A stretch of DNA of 64,000 bases from Nannochloris sp. 'desiccata' (Eukaryota > Chlorophyta > Trebouxiophyceae > Chlorellales > Chlorellaceae). Location of the stretch: contig JAGTXX020000011.1 in the NCBI GenBank assembly GCA_019044685.2, positions 620,001-684,000 of the forward strand, written 5' to 3'. A program made the position numbers and the translations under genes. Of this stretch, positions 52,471 through 61,979 are shown in pieces. Each line of letters starts with the position of its first letter. Within the stretch, counting starts at the first letter, position 1. The notes under the pieces are model-generated. The model ran no database searches. It was not told the DNA's origin and saw nothing but the letters and a program-made list of their open reading frames with translations.

Positions 52471-55284
52471 ATGTCTTTGGAAGACGACGGCTTTGTTTCG
52501 GCCGGGTTAGAGGTAAGAGTGGCATACACTATGCATGAGAAAGTGTTGGTTTCGGCACTGTATGTCGTTTGGTCCCTTTTTTATGTGGCTAGCAAAGATT
52601 GTGTTTGATTGTTTCTTACAAATTAAAATATTATGTTCCTACAGGGTGATGGATTTGGTGCAGCCCAGTACTCTTTCTTCGGAAACCTAGGTGATGGTGG
52701 GGATGGAGGTTTAAGAGATGATGGGCTCGAGGGTGCTTTGGAGGTAAGCAACACTTGATGATCAAATTTGTTTTGAGGGGTCTTGACAAATAATTCTCTT
52801 AAAGCCTTGTACCTTTTCAGAACCACTTCCGGTGTCTAATTAAACATCCTCATCTTTGTCTTGCAGGATGGATTGGAAGCACCTCCTGAAGAGGAGCTTC
52901 CTGATCCCGATCTTTTGTTAGATGCCGATGAGGATTTATCATACGCCAGTATGTTTGCTTCTGCTTTAGGCCACGAGGAAGAGAGAGCTGCAGCACCTTT
53001 GCCAGTTCATATCCCAGATCTTTCTCCCGCTCCTAAACCCAAAGCACTCGGAAGCATTGCTCTTGGTGGACTGCTGGCGGCATCTACCCCTTCTGAAGCT
53101 GCCTTCAGTAGCGGGCCTCTATCCTCTACTGGCGGGTCTTTTTTAACCCCTTCCTCTTCTTCTGTATCCCCATTGCATTTACCTTTCCCCACAGCTCCTC
53201 GTCCTTTCGGAGCTCCTGCACCTATCCAAACAACAGGAACACCAACTTCTGGCGGTGGCGGCGGTGGAGCATTAACACCTCAGGAACTTGAAGCACAGCT
53301 CCGTGGACGTGGCGCTGCAGCGCCTTCTCCTTCAGGTAACCAACAGCAGATGCAGCAGCAGCAAATGCCTCCTTACCCTTACCCTGGAATGCCTGGTCAA
53401 CCACCGCCTCCAAATTATGGCACTGGGATGGGTCTGCCCCCTCCTGGCTACATGCAGCCTGGCCCTGGCGGCTACCCTCCCCACATGCAAGGCCCCCCTC
53501 CTCCTCGGATGCAGCACCAAGCTCAGCCTGGTGTTTTCACCCCTGAGATGATCATGCAACAACAACACCAGCAGCACCAGCACCAGCGACCTCCGTTCCC
53601 TGGAGGTCCAAGTGGGCCCCCACGTGGGCCCCCTCCTCCCCACATGATGCAGTTGCACCCTCATCCTCAAATGGGAGGTCCTGGACCTGGATTCGGTCCT
53701 CCTCCTGCATTGGGTGCTGGGGCCCCTCGTGGACCCCCTGGATTCCGTCCTCCAATGCCGATGAGTGGTCCTAATCAACATCCCCACGCCAATCTCGCAC
53801 AGCGTTTACGTGCATTAAATGTCGTCGACAGGTCAGATCATCACCGTGGTCCTGCCTTGCGTAGGCGGTATGCTTCTCAATGTATGGCACGAGATGAAAT
53901 TGAATCTATCCTTCACATGCAATGGCGTCCTTTACACCAAGGTGCCCCTTACGTAGAAGATTACTATTACCAAGCGTTTGTGTTTAAATACTATGGTAAA
54001 AGAAATAAACGTAGTTTTGCACCTGAATCTGTACGTGAATTGGCACCGACTGAGAAGGTAGCCCCTGATGAAGTGTCATTTGTCCGTCTTGAAGGGCTCG
54101 GGAGGGTTCCTTTTTCGAATGTACGTCGCCCTAGACCTTTGATGGATGTTACCCCTGAAGATCTCCGCGCTGCAGCTGCTGGAGGAGTTGAGAATGCATC
54201 AGAGGAGAACGGTTCGACTAAATCTACTGTTACAAAAGAGGGAGCAGAGAGGACTGGTGTCCCGTCTCGGCGCCTTGATCAAGAACCTATGCTTGCTGCT
54301 CGCATCATGATTGAAGACTGCATGGCTTTGATCCTGGACGTTCAAGATATCGACAGAATCTTTACAGCTGCGGCGTCTTCTGGACAGTCTATTGAGAATG
54401 AAGGGGCGTTACGTCAAAGAAGGATTTTATTGATGGATGGGCTGAGTGCTTCATTACGATTGCCTGACGGTGCAGTAGCTACCACCACTGCTTCTAGTGG
54501 GGACAGTTCATCTTCTGATGGAGTGTTTTTACGTTTACTTGCGTTACCCAAAGGTCAGAGTTTGGCTGCAAGAGCATTACAGCAGCTCTACCCACCCAAT
54601 GAAGCTGCCACTGCTGCTGAAAATAGCGGAGAGGCAAAAGGCGTTGAACCTAATCTGAGAATTTTATGGGCTATTCTGCGCAACGTTCGCGCTCTTTTCG
54701 CTGGTTCTGTTGGCCCTGCACCATCTTCTTCTGGTAAATCAGGCGGTGCAGCAGCAACGGCTGCAGCTGATGCACAAGCTGCTGCATCTTCTGTAGCTGC
54801 TGCTGCGTCTGATGTCATTCATCGCTTGCACACCCGTCAAGCTGTTTGTGATGCTCTTTCGGCTTTAACGCATGGCGATTTGGATGCGATTGCTGCTGGT
54901 TCTGACGATCCTGAAGCTGTGCTGCTGCCATTATTCGCTCCTGGTGTTGAATCTGCTGCAAAACACCATTTCCCTTGGTTGGTCGACATGCTGACTGCGC
55001 TATTACAGCGAGCTGCAGAATTTGAATTTTCTACCGCTGACAAGGCAGATGATTCCACTTCAAAGTCTTGGTCTAAAGAATTTAGCTCCCTCTATGAAGC
55101 TGTGGAAAGGCATGTCGATGCTTTAGCTGAAGCTGCAGCAGCTGCTGCCTCTGAGAAAGATACTGAAGGTGTTGAGGAAATTAAAAAATTGGTACCTGTA
55201 GAATTGGCACGATCGATGCTGCAGCACTGCTCTGAAGAACGAGCACAAAAGTTGAAATCAACCCTGACGACCCTGGGATCGTAA
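52471..55284 (+). CDS. PAT1: PAT1 mRNA decapping activator
   Basis: Links deadenylated mRNA to decapping and P-bodies. Exons 52471-52512, 52645-52743 and 52867-55284 (GTAAGA/TACAG, GTAAGC/TGCAG, both phase 0) give 852 residues. The N-terminal FGAAQYSFFGNLGDGG corresponds to the conserved PAT1 FDASQYAFFG motif that recruits the helicase. Residues about 110-300 are Pro/Gln/Met/His-rich and disordered. RYASQCMARDEIESILHMQW and APYVEDYYYQAFVFKYYG belong to the middle conserved block. The C-terminal half is alpha-helical, with Ala-rich insertions. In addition GRVPFSNVRRPRPLMD is a recognisable PAT1 segment. The 5' introns carry the start of the conserved N-terminus. Confidence 0.9.
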
Positions 55285-55583
55285 AATAAATTTTAGAAAA
55301 TTTTATTATTAAAGTGATTCCCTATCTCATCTTACTCTATCTATATGATGCATTTTTCCTTTTCCTTCTTCCCTTGTTGTTTGTGTCTATGTGTCTACAA
55401 TCATTTAAACATTTATCGCGCTCGTCTATTTTTTATAAAACGGCGAAAGCAAATACGACACGACTTTTTCCTTGGGTTTTCTCCGTTAATTCTCCCCCTT
55501 CAAAGAACCGTATAATAGCATCGTTACCGTTGCTTTGTAATACACGTAGTATGCTCTCGCAGAAAAGTAGTAGCAATTCATAT
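55285..55583. other. Convergent 3' spacer
   Basis: 299 bases between the stops of PAT1 and the sulfotransferase. T-rich; an open frame crosses it on plus but its product is featureless. No gene called. Confidence 0.35.
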
Positions 55584-56618
55584 TTAATCAATTTCACAAC
55601 GAGCGAGGGGGCTCATTTTCTCAATTCGAGATGAGGTACTCTCTTCTGAAAATTTTCTTCCAAGCTCAGTATTAACTCCCATTCTAAACTCTTCATAGCT
55701 CCTATAGCCTGTCGAAGGCAGCATCACTTCATCCCACTTCTTCTTAAACGCTTGCAGAGTCTCTGGTGCCAAGGCTTTGGCTCCATGCCCAATTTTCCCT
55801 TCTCGAACTTTCCCCGCAGACCTCCCGTCGAGCCCAGCCCTAGGATGTAGCCCACATGCTTCATTCCTCGCTTCTTTCAGCACATGTTCATCATATTTTG
55901 TAGGGAATTTCTTCATATGTGCTATGGTAGATTGCTCAACAGCAATCGCCCTTAGCTCCTCGCTATCATTTTCAACTTGCAAAAAATCTGCAATGAGGTC
56001 AACGTTAGCTTTATGATGGGCCACTAAATCCTCAAAAAATAAAAATAAAACATTATCATCGTTTCTATATGGATACCATGATGCCATATTATGCCATTGG
56101 GATGCATTTTGCATGCTATTTACAGGGGCCCCACGTGCCAACATAAACTCTTGTAGAAATTCATCAACTGAAATTTCGCCGGGGTCAAAAAACCAGCCCC
56201 CTAGGAAGTGATAAAATGATAACCCGGCATCTAGCGGGTTTCTAGCAACAACTATATAGCGGACACCATCTCCTTTGGGGCAATCATGGTACCAGCTGTG
56301 CGTTTTGAATAAGCGGGGGCGATGGCCCGCTTGGTTGTTGTTGTCTAGATCTTTGAGACCAGAGTCCCAGGCCATTTCTAAACATGGGATGACGATATTG
56401 ATCTCTTCAAATGACATGTCACCTTGAGAACGGAGGGAATGAGCTATTGCGCATATTAGAGTGGTACCACATTTTGGAGGTGTGGCAAGGATGACGTCGC
56501 CTGGTTGCGGTTGTAGTGACAATCCAGCAGTTCGGCCTTCTTCAGTCTCTAGTTTACATATTGCCTGCTTCATTTTTCGCATAGCTTCTGTGCTACTTGC
56601 AGAGGTTTCGAAAGGCAT
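55584..56618 (-). CDS. Cytosolic-type sulfotransferase (SULT-like)
   Basis: PAPS-dependent transfer of sulfate to a small molecule; substrate unknown. 344 residues, single exon, no signal peptide. PAPS 5'-phosphosulfate loop TPPKCGTTL (46-54), catalytic base His near 107 in KTHSW, and the 3'-phosphate site VVARNPLDAGLSFYHF (123-138). FFEDLVAHHKANVDLIADFL is the usual SULT block. The C-terminal PAPS loop, normally RxGxxGDWKN, is reduced to REGKIGHGAK, lacking the W. Length fits SULT1 enzymes. A second sulfotransferase of a different family is 2.4 kb away at 59005-61535. Confidence 0.88.
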   Translation of the reverse strand: MPFETSASSTEAMRKMKQAICKLETEEGRTAGLSLQPQPGDVILATPPKCGTTLICAIAHSLRSQGDMSFEEINIVIPCLEMAWDSGLKDLDNNNQAGHRPRLFKTHSWYHDCPKGDGVRYIVVARNPLDAGLSFYHFLGGWFFDPGEISVDEFLQEFMLARGAPVNSMQNASQWHNMASWYPYRNDDNVLFLFFEDLVAHHKANVDLIADFLQVENDSEELRAIAVEQSTIAHMKKFPTKYDEHVLKEARNEACGLHPRAGLDGRSAGKVREGKIGHGAKALAPETLQAFKKKWDEVMLPSTGYRSYEEFRMGVNTELGRKFSEESTSSRIEKMSPLARCEID

Positions 56619-56897
56619 CGCGGCGAAGAGGTCACAGAACCTGAATGAATGAATCGATTAATTGAGATAAGTGACCTAACGTCAGTTGGTTCTGGTAAAT
56701 CTGAAATAATACAGAGTCGATTTGATGTGTGGAACTAGAATGAAGGGTGATTGATAAATAAAAATAGCCTACCTAGAGCAGACTACTTCCCTGCTACTTA
56801 TTTTTGGCAATACCGCCATACGAATATGGATGCATGCTGCGGCGCCCCTAAGTTCATCCTTTCTTCTCAATTTTCTTTACAAATCCGCTTCATAAAA

Positions 56898-57852
56898 TTA
56901 TTTTACTGCAGCAGTAATAAACATCGAACCAAACGCGGTCTGCAAAGCTTTCTTCTTTTGGAATTCTGGCGTCCATCCGCTCGCTAGTGCCATTGCCTTC
57001 CACTGATCTCTAGTCTGTTCACCTGACGCTGTAGCTAGATCTGCACCACTACCGACTGCAGTAAGAGGCACTGTACCTCTCGTAGAAGCCCTGCATTGTA
57101 ACGTATCAAGGAAATTGATAGGAAAAATAATAAGAAAACCAGTAGGTAAGTTTCCACTCAGTTGGCGATTGCAATATCGAATTAAAATTTCAAAAACTTA
57201 CATTGCAGCTCCTGATGGAATCTCAGCAGTGTATTCCATACCCTGATGTGGCTCTGCACCTGCCCCATCTTGGAATGCTGCTGCTGTGCCGCTAACATCA
57301 GCCCGCTCTGGACCGGGTACACCAGCTTCAACCTCTTCAGCCGCTTTTTGCCGCAACGCCTCCGCCTGCAGAAAAGAGACAAAAATTTAATGATTTAGAA
57401 GCATTGATAATTAGATAGCTTACTGTTTCTGGGTCTCTGTGATAGTGTTATTCACCTTTTTAGCTTCATTTCTGATTATACTATCAGCATTGTTCCGTTT
57501 ATATTCTGCTATTTTTGCCTCCATGTCCTTGACATCGATCCCTTCAACTAGATTAAAAACTGCAGAATTTTGAGAGGCAAAGGTTATTATCCTATTCTTG
57601 CTTATTTTTCCGATTTTTCAAGCCATTTATAATGAAGATTGAAGGCTTACTTATATCCTCTCGCTCTTCCAAGTAATCATCGTAAGCTGTCTTGTCCACG
57701 AATTCATCTTCAGTTTTATTGAAACTGCGATATTAGAACATATTCTGTGGTTAGTAAGGTCCCCTGTACACAGCAAATCTTCTTAAAAGAATCTTGATCA
57801 CTTACATGGATTCGACTCTAAATCGAACCTGCAGTTCTTTTTTATAGTCCAT
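56898..57852 (-). CDS. MAT1: MAT1, CDK-activating kinase assembly factor (RING-less)
   Basis: Assembles CDK7 with cyclin H and links it to TFIIH. Five exons, 57852-57806, 57724-57651, 57559-57456, 57365-57202 and 57090-56898, all with GT-AG ends and agreeing phases, give 193 residues ending at TAA 56898. No exon is long enough to stand out, so the gene is easy to miss. Residues 8-45 read QVRFRVESIFNKTEDEF, then AYDDYLEEREDI, then IFNLVEGIDVKDMEAKI and YKRNNADSIIRNEAKK, the MAT1 core (plant MAT1 has RRRMASIFNKREDDF and FDLVEGI..E, recalled). The C-terminus has ASGWTPEFQKKKALQTAFGS, the MAT1 end. The N-terminal RING of animal MAT1 is absent, as I recall for plants. It is the most intron-rich gene here. 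Confidence 0.85.
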
Positions 57853-57981
57853 TGCGCCGCCTCCCTAGCATCTATATATTTCAAAATAAATCAATAAAAT
57901 CAATTGCCGGTAATAGCTAAATATAATGAGACAGCGACCGTCGCAAGTCGGACTTTCTCTTCCACAACGAACATTTTTAGA

Positions 57982-58776
57982 ATGCCAACGAAAATATCTT
58001 TACCGCACATTTTGAACTCCACTCTTCATTCATCTGGTATAAATCGGAATTGTCACTGCATGGGTATCCATTTGTCTGGAGTAGTGGGAGGCATCGCCTC
58101 CCTGCCTGCGCTATGTGCTGTTATTTTTAGGAAATCATTACCTCTTCCAGCCTCTCTTATACTTTGGCACATCGCTGGAACAGGCATTGTCATCTCTATA
58201 GCTGCATCAAGTAAATTCGCTCGCCATTCGACCTGGCTTCTTGGCAAACGCAAAGACGGAACAATCAATCCTGTTTCAAAGATGCTGTTGTGGCCCTACC
58301 ACGCCGGCCTCCGTGCCAAGCTCGCGATCCAGAGACACGTCTCCTCCGAACCAGCATGGGATCAGATCACCCCGACGTACTTTATTGGAGCGTGGCCTTC
58401 GGAACAAGCACTTGTTCCTGCCGCCCATCCTGCCGTTTTGGACGTGACGTGCGAACTGCCATTGCAAGTGCGGCCACCAGCATATAAGATGATTCCGGTC
58501 TGGGATACTCACAGCCCTCTTCCGGACCAAATAGATGACGCTGTAGTATGGGCGCAAGAACAAGAGCGCCAAGGTCGCCAAATATTAATTCATTGCGCTC
58601 ATGGCCACGGTCGATCAGCAACCGTCCTCTGTGCTATTCTCGTCGCCAATGGACAGGCACAAAGTATAGCTGAAGCAGAAGCAACCCTAAAGAAAGAACG
58701 GCCTCGAGTGAGGTTAAATGTAAGACAGCGTGCTGCTGTGACAGAATGGTTCAATTTGAAGCATAAGGCTAATTAA
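57982..58776 (+). CDS. Membrane-anchored dual-specificity phosphatase
   Basis: 264 residues from ATG 57982; the frame is open further upstream but has only a TTG there. Two hydrophobic segments near residues 28-47 (VGGIASLPALCAVIF) and 52-72 (PASLILWHIAGTGIVISIAA) suggest a membrane anchor. The C-terminal 130 residues form a phosphatase domain: YFIGAWPSE, PAVLDVTCELPL and the signature HCAHGHGRSATV with the catalytic Cys near 205. The general acid is probably the Asp in PVWDTHSPL. The layout resembles small plant membrane DSPs of the PTPMT1 type. Lipid or protein substrate cannot be decided. Confidence 0.83.
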   Translation: MPTKISLPHILNSTLHSSGINRNCHCMGIHLSGVVGGIASLPALCAVIFRKSLPLPASLILWHIAGTGIVISIAASSKFARHSTWLLGKRKDGTINPVSKMLLWPYHAGLRAKLAIQRHVSSEPAWDQITPTYFIGAWPSEQALVPAAHPAVLDVTCELPLQVRPPAYKMIPVWDTHSPLPDQIDDAVVWAQEQERQGRQILIHCAHGHGRSATVLCAILVANGQAQSIAEAEATLKKERPRVRLNVRQRAAVTEWFNLKHKAN

Positions 58777-59004
58777 ATTATTCATAAATGAGAATTACTA
58801 TGCCCGTCATTTTTATTTACTTTTTGTGTTTTTATTTCTTATGATACACACAGTACTAACCTTTTTTTGTAAACCCCACTTTAAATAATTATAATTCACA
58901 ATAAAATTTTGATTGATTGATATTGATAATACGAGTCTTGATCTTTTAAATTCTTAATAAATAAAGTTTAAATACCGAGCGAGATTAATCAAGTTATATC
59001 TTAG

Positions 59005-61535
59005 TTAGAGCTCATCACGACCTGCTTGAGCCGTCGCATGCTTTGGCTTTGGTGTCGACCTAACGCTGCTGCTGCTTCCACTCGCTGGTTTTGTTGTAGT
59101 AACGTTCTTCTCATCTTCTGCCTCGACAGGAGGTGGCAACTCTTGCAAAGTCTTATCAGCTGCCTGCTCCACAAGCGCCTCCTCCAGTAGCTGCTTCCCC
59201 AGCTCCCAAATTTCCAAATCAGCTGCATTCAACTCTCGAATACGCTGTACAATAGTTGGATGTAATGCCTTACGCTGCGCAGAAGAGAATCCAAACGATT
59301 CATGCCATGGAGTTACCAAATCCTTAAATGCACCTCGCCGCTTGTCAGCCGCTTTTTTTGTAGCACTCTTAGAGCAGTGTCTATAAAATGCACCCAGCGA
59401 TGTTTTTATGTCTTCAAATTCTGAATCTGGTACCAGCAATTTCGCTGGCCCTTGAGGCATTGGGGGTCCTTTAACTAAAGGCATTGCTAACAGTGTATCG
59501 ATATCTCGTTTGATGGCATCACGTTTTTGTTGTAAATCGTACACTTTTGCATCGAGAGCTTCTATTTCCTCAGCCCAGGGTGAATCGATTTTCTCACCAG
59601 ATGGAAGGTCACCTTCATTGTCACCTTCCTCGGGTCCCTCTCCTTCTTCATCTTCTTCTTCACCACCAGTACTAGGGCTACTTGTACCACTATCAACGCT
59701 CTCTTCATCTTCGTCATCGTCATCATTATCAAGATCTGTATCAGAGACATCATCATCACTTTCTTTCATACTACTACTGGTACGTGAAGTTGTAGTTGCG
59801 ACCACTTTTGGTGGCCAGGTAGGTAATACTGCAACAGATTTCTTGACCCACCCGACAATTCCATCTAGAACAGAAGCAGTACCCAATTCGCGAGAAGTAC
59901 TGCCGCCTTGTCCTTCCTCTTTCTTCTTGTTATCCTCTTCTTCAAGCCATGCATCTTCCTTGTCGACTAATTCTTGCAATTCTGGCTCCAAGGTGCCTAA
60001 TTTTTTATTCAAAGCATCAGCCTCCTGCTGGTATTTGACTAACAAATGCCTTGCTTCTCGAATCGTAATAGGTGTCATTTCACCTGTCGGAACGTATCTC
60101 GAGGCGTTAAAGGTTATTAACTGCTCCATGTCAAACCCAGGAGCATCGTATGCAAAATAATTTCTATTTGCACTGCGATGTGAATGAGAAGAAAGATTAA
60201 AACCTAGCCCAGCCGCCATCGACGCCACAGACTGATCCAAGTTTTCAGTCAGTCCTACATGCAGCATTGATCGAAGGCGTTGTTTTGCGACATCTACTAG
60301 ACGTCTATGACTATCCAAGTCTTCAAAGAAGCATTTTCGTAAGGCGGTAGCGCTCTTCCAATGAGAATAGTTGGTCAATCCGAGTATTTGCAACGTAGCA
60401 CCTTCATGGATCAGATCTTGTGCCTCTTTAGTTTCGATCCAATCAAAGAGAGGGGTTACCAGAACATTTGAATATGGATGCACCATTTTACTTGCAGGGG
60501 GTAGTTTCCATACTGATTGGTTTAATTCTTTATTCCAATAGTAGGTGCGGTTACGGCGGTTGTCAAAATGTTCAGTCCAAGTGCGAGCACGGGCGCCTTC
60601 CTCTTTGGCTTGAGCATTCAAGTCAGCCAGCTGTAACGAAGAGAGAAATACAAGGTATTGTTATTTTGAAATATTCAGTCATCTAGATATAGAAAAAAGG
60701 TTGGCCAGAAGAGTCAGGAAATGTGAGGAGCAGGAAAATATTAAAATATCAAGCTCCAGTTACATATTGGTAAAAGTAGCTTTAACTAATTTATCACCAG
60801 TGCCTCGAGTGGAGCTCCTACTACTTACGTGTACTTGCATACTCTTCCTGAACCAAGGCACCAAATGAGACCATGGCCATACATTCAATGTATTAACAAA
60901 TGTCATATTTTTTGCGGTTTTGAAAAACTTCTCATCATCCATTTTGATGCGTCTGGCAGCTACTTCAATTGCGAACTCGTAGGCGCTTAGGACACGGGTC
61001 ACAGGATCACGTAATTGGGTAACCACAAGGGTGTTTTCAGGGAGAAGCTGCAAGACAGAAAAAGTGGGGTAATATGGTTTTAAAAATTAAAGAAAAAATT
61101 AGTGGAATGGCGGTACGTGAAAAAAAAATGTTGAAGGATTAAATTAGAGGTAAGCATTACAAGATCTACCCCGATTTCAAAAAGAATTCAACTTACTGAA
61201 GTCAGGCTGTAATCGTCGTGACTGACCAGGTATCTACAGCCTTCTTGACTGACATTTAAACGCAAGAGGTCATAAGACGGAGAGCACCGTTGAGAGGCAG
61301 GGAGAGCAGCTCGCAAAAAGCAAGTAGCATACGTCTTGCCAGCAGTCCTGGGGACGTGTAAGAAGAATATAAACGCATCTGATTTGTTCTTGGGTGTCAC
61401 ATGCTTGCCGTATTCAGTTTCATAGCGATCGACAAGTTTGCTGCAGGTAGGTGTTGGCCAAAATAATGCGTGTGCGCGATTTAAATTCGCTAGTAGCGCT
61501 ATGAGTAAAAAAGTTTGGTACGTTGTATTCGTCAT
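59005..61535 (-). CDS. TPST: Plant-type tyrosylprotein sulfotransferase with inserted WW domain
   Basis: Sulfates tyrosines of secreted peptides in the Golgi/ER lumen with PAPS. Exons 61535-61197, 61047-60829 and 60630-59005 (GTAAGT/TGCAG, GTAAGT/TACAG, phase 0) give 727 residues. Residues 1-24 are a signal peptide (TFLLIALLANLNRAHA). The 5'-phosphosulfate loop is FLHVPRTAGKTYATCFLR; CRYLVSHDDYSLTS, TLVVTQLRDPVTRVLSAYEF and NTLNVWPWSHLVPWFRK match plant TPST closely (recalled: VVTILREPIARVLSTYEF, LDIWPWKYLVPW). A WW domain is inserted at about 204-231 (WTEHFDNRRNRTYYWNKE, VWKLPP). TPST sequence resumes with IHEGATLQILGLTN and RLRSMLHVGLTENLD. After about 345 comes a coiled-coil and highly acidic tail not usual in TPST, ending in RDEL, a possible ER-retrieval signal. 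Confidence 0.85.
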
Positions 61536-61979
61536 TGTGATTGAGGGCTTTATAAATCAGTTCAAAAACCCAGCAGCGTTTAGAATCACTTTATGTTCGA
61601 GAAAAAGACAACTGAATTTGATCACAAAGTGCACCGCATTGGCGCTGTGAGGCGCGTCACCACTACAAGATGAGACAAGATATGCCCAATAAATTAAGAA
61701 TTGGAATTGGATATTGCTAATGCTCACTTGATCGCCAGCTTTTGTAATTGTTCCGCTCTGCAGAGCACGCCCAAAACTGAAAATAGGATACAGCAGCTCT
61801 CAAATCTTCAACTGCGACCTCTGAAAACCACATAATAATATTTATAATTTTGTTTAGACGGCGGGCAAATGGCTCAGATGGTATAAATACGCCATCGGTG
61901 GCTTTAATCATTTAGTTTTGGTTTTTTATAGTTCTAAAAACTCGACTATTCCTGTCCATATAACCTACACAATCAAAGA
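61536..61979. other. Divergent promoter region
   Basis: 444 bases between the starts of the sulfotransferase and PRP6 genes. AT-rich. I see no ORF with coding character and no RNA gene. Confidence 0.4.

Noticed and set aside
59510..60160. 216-codon plus-strand ORF, Ser-rich
   Set aside because: Antisense shadow of the acidic tail of the sulfotransferase (GAN/GNN codons read as Ser/Ser-rich).
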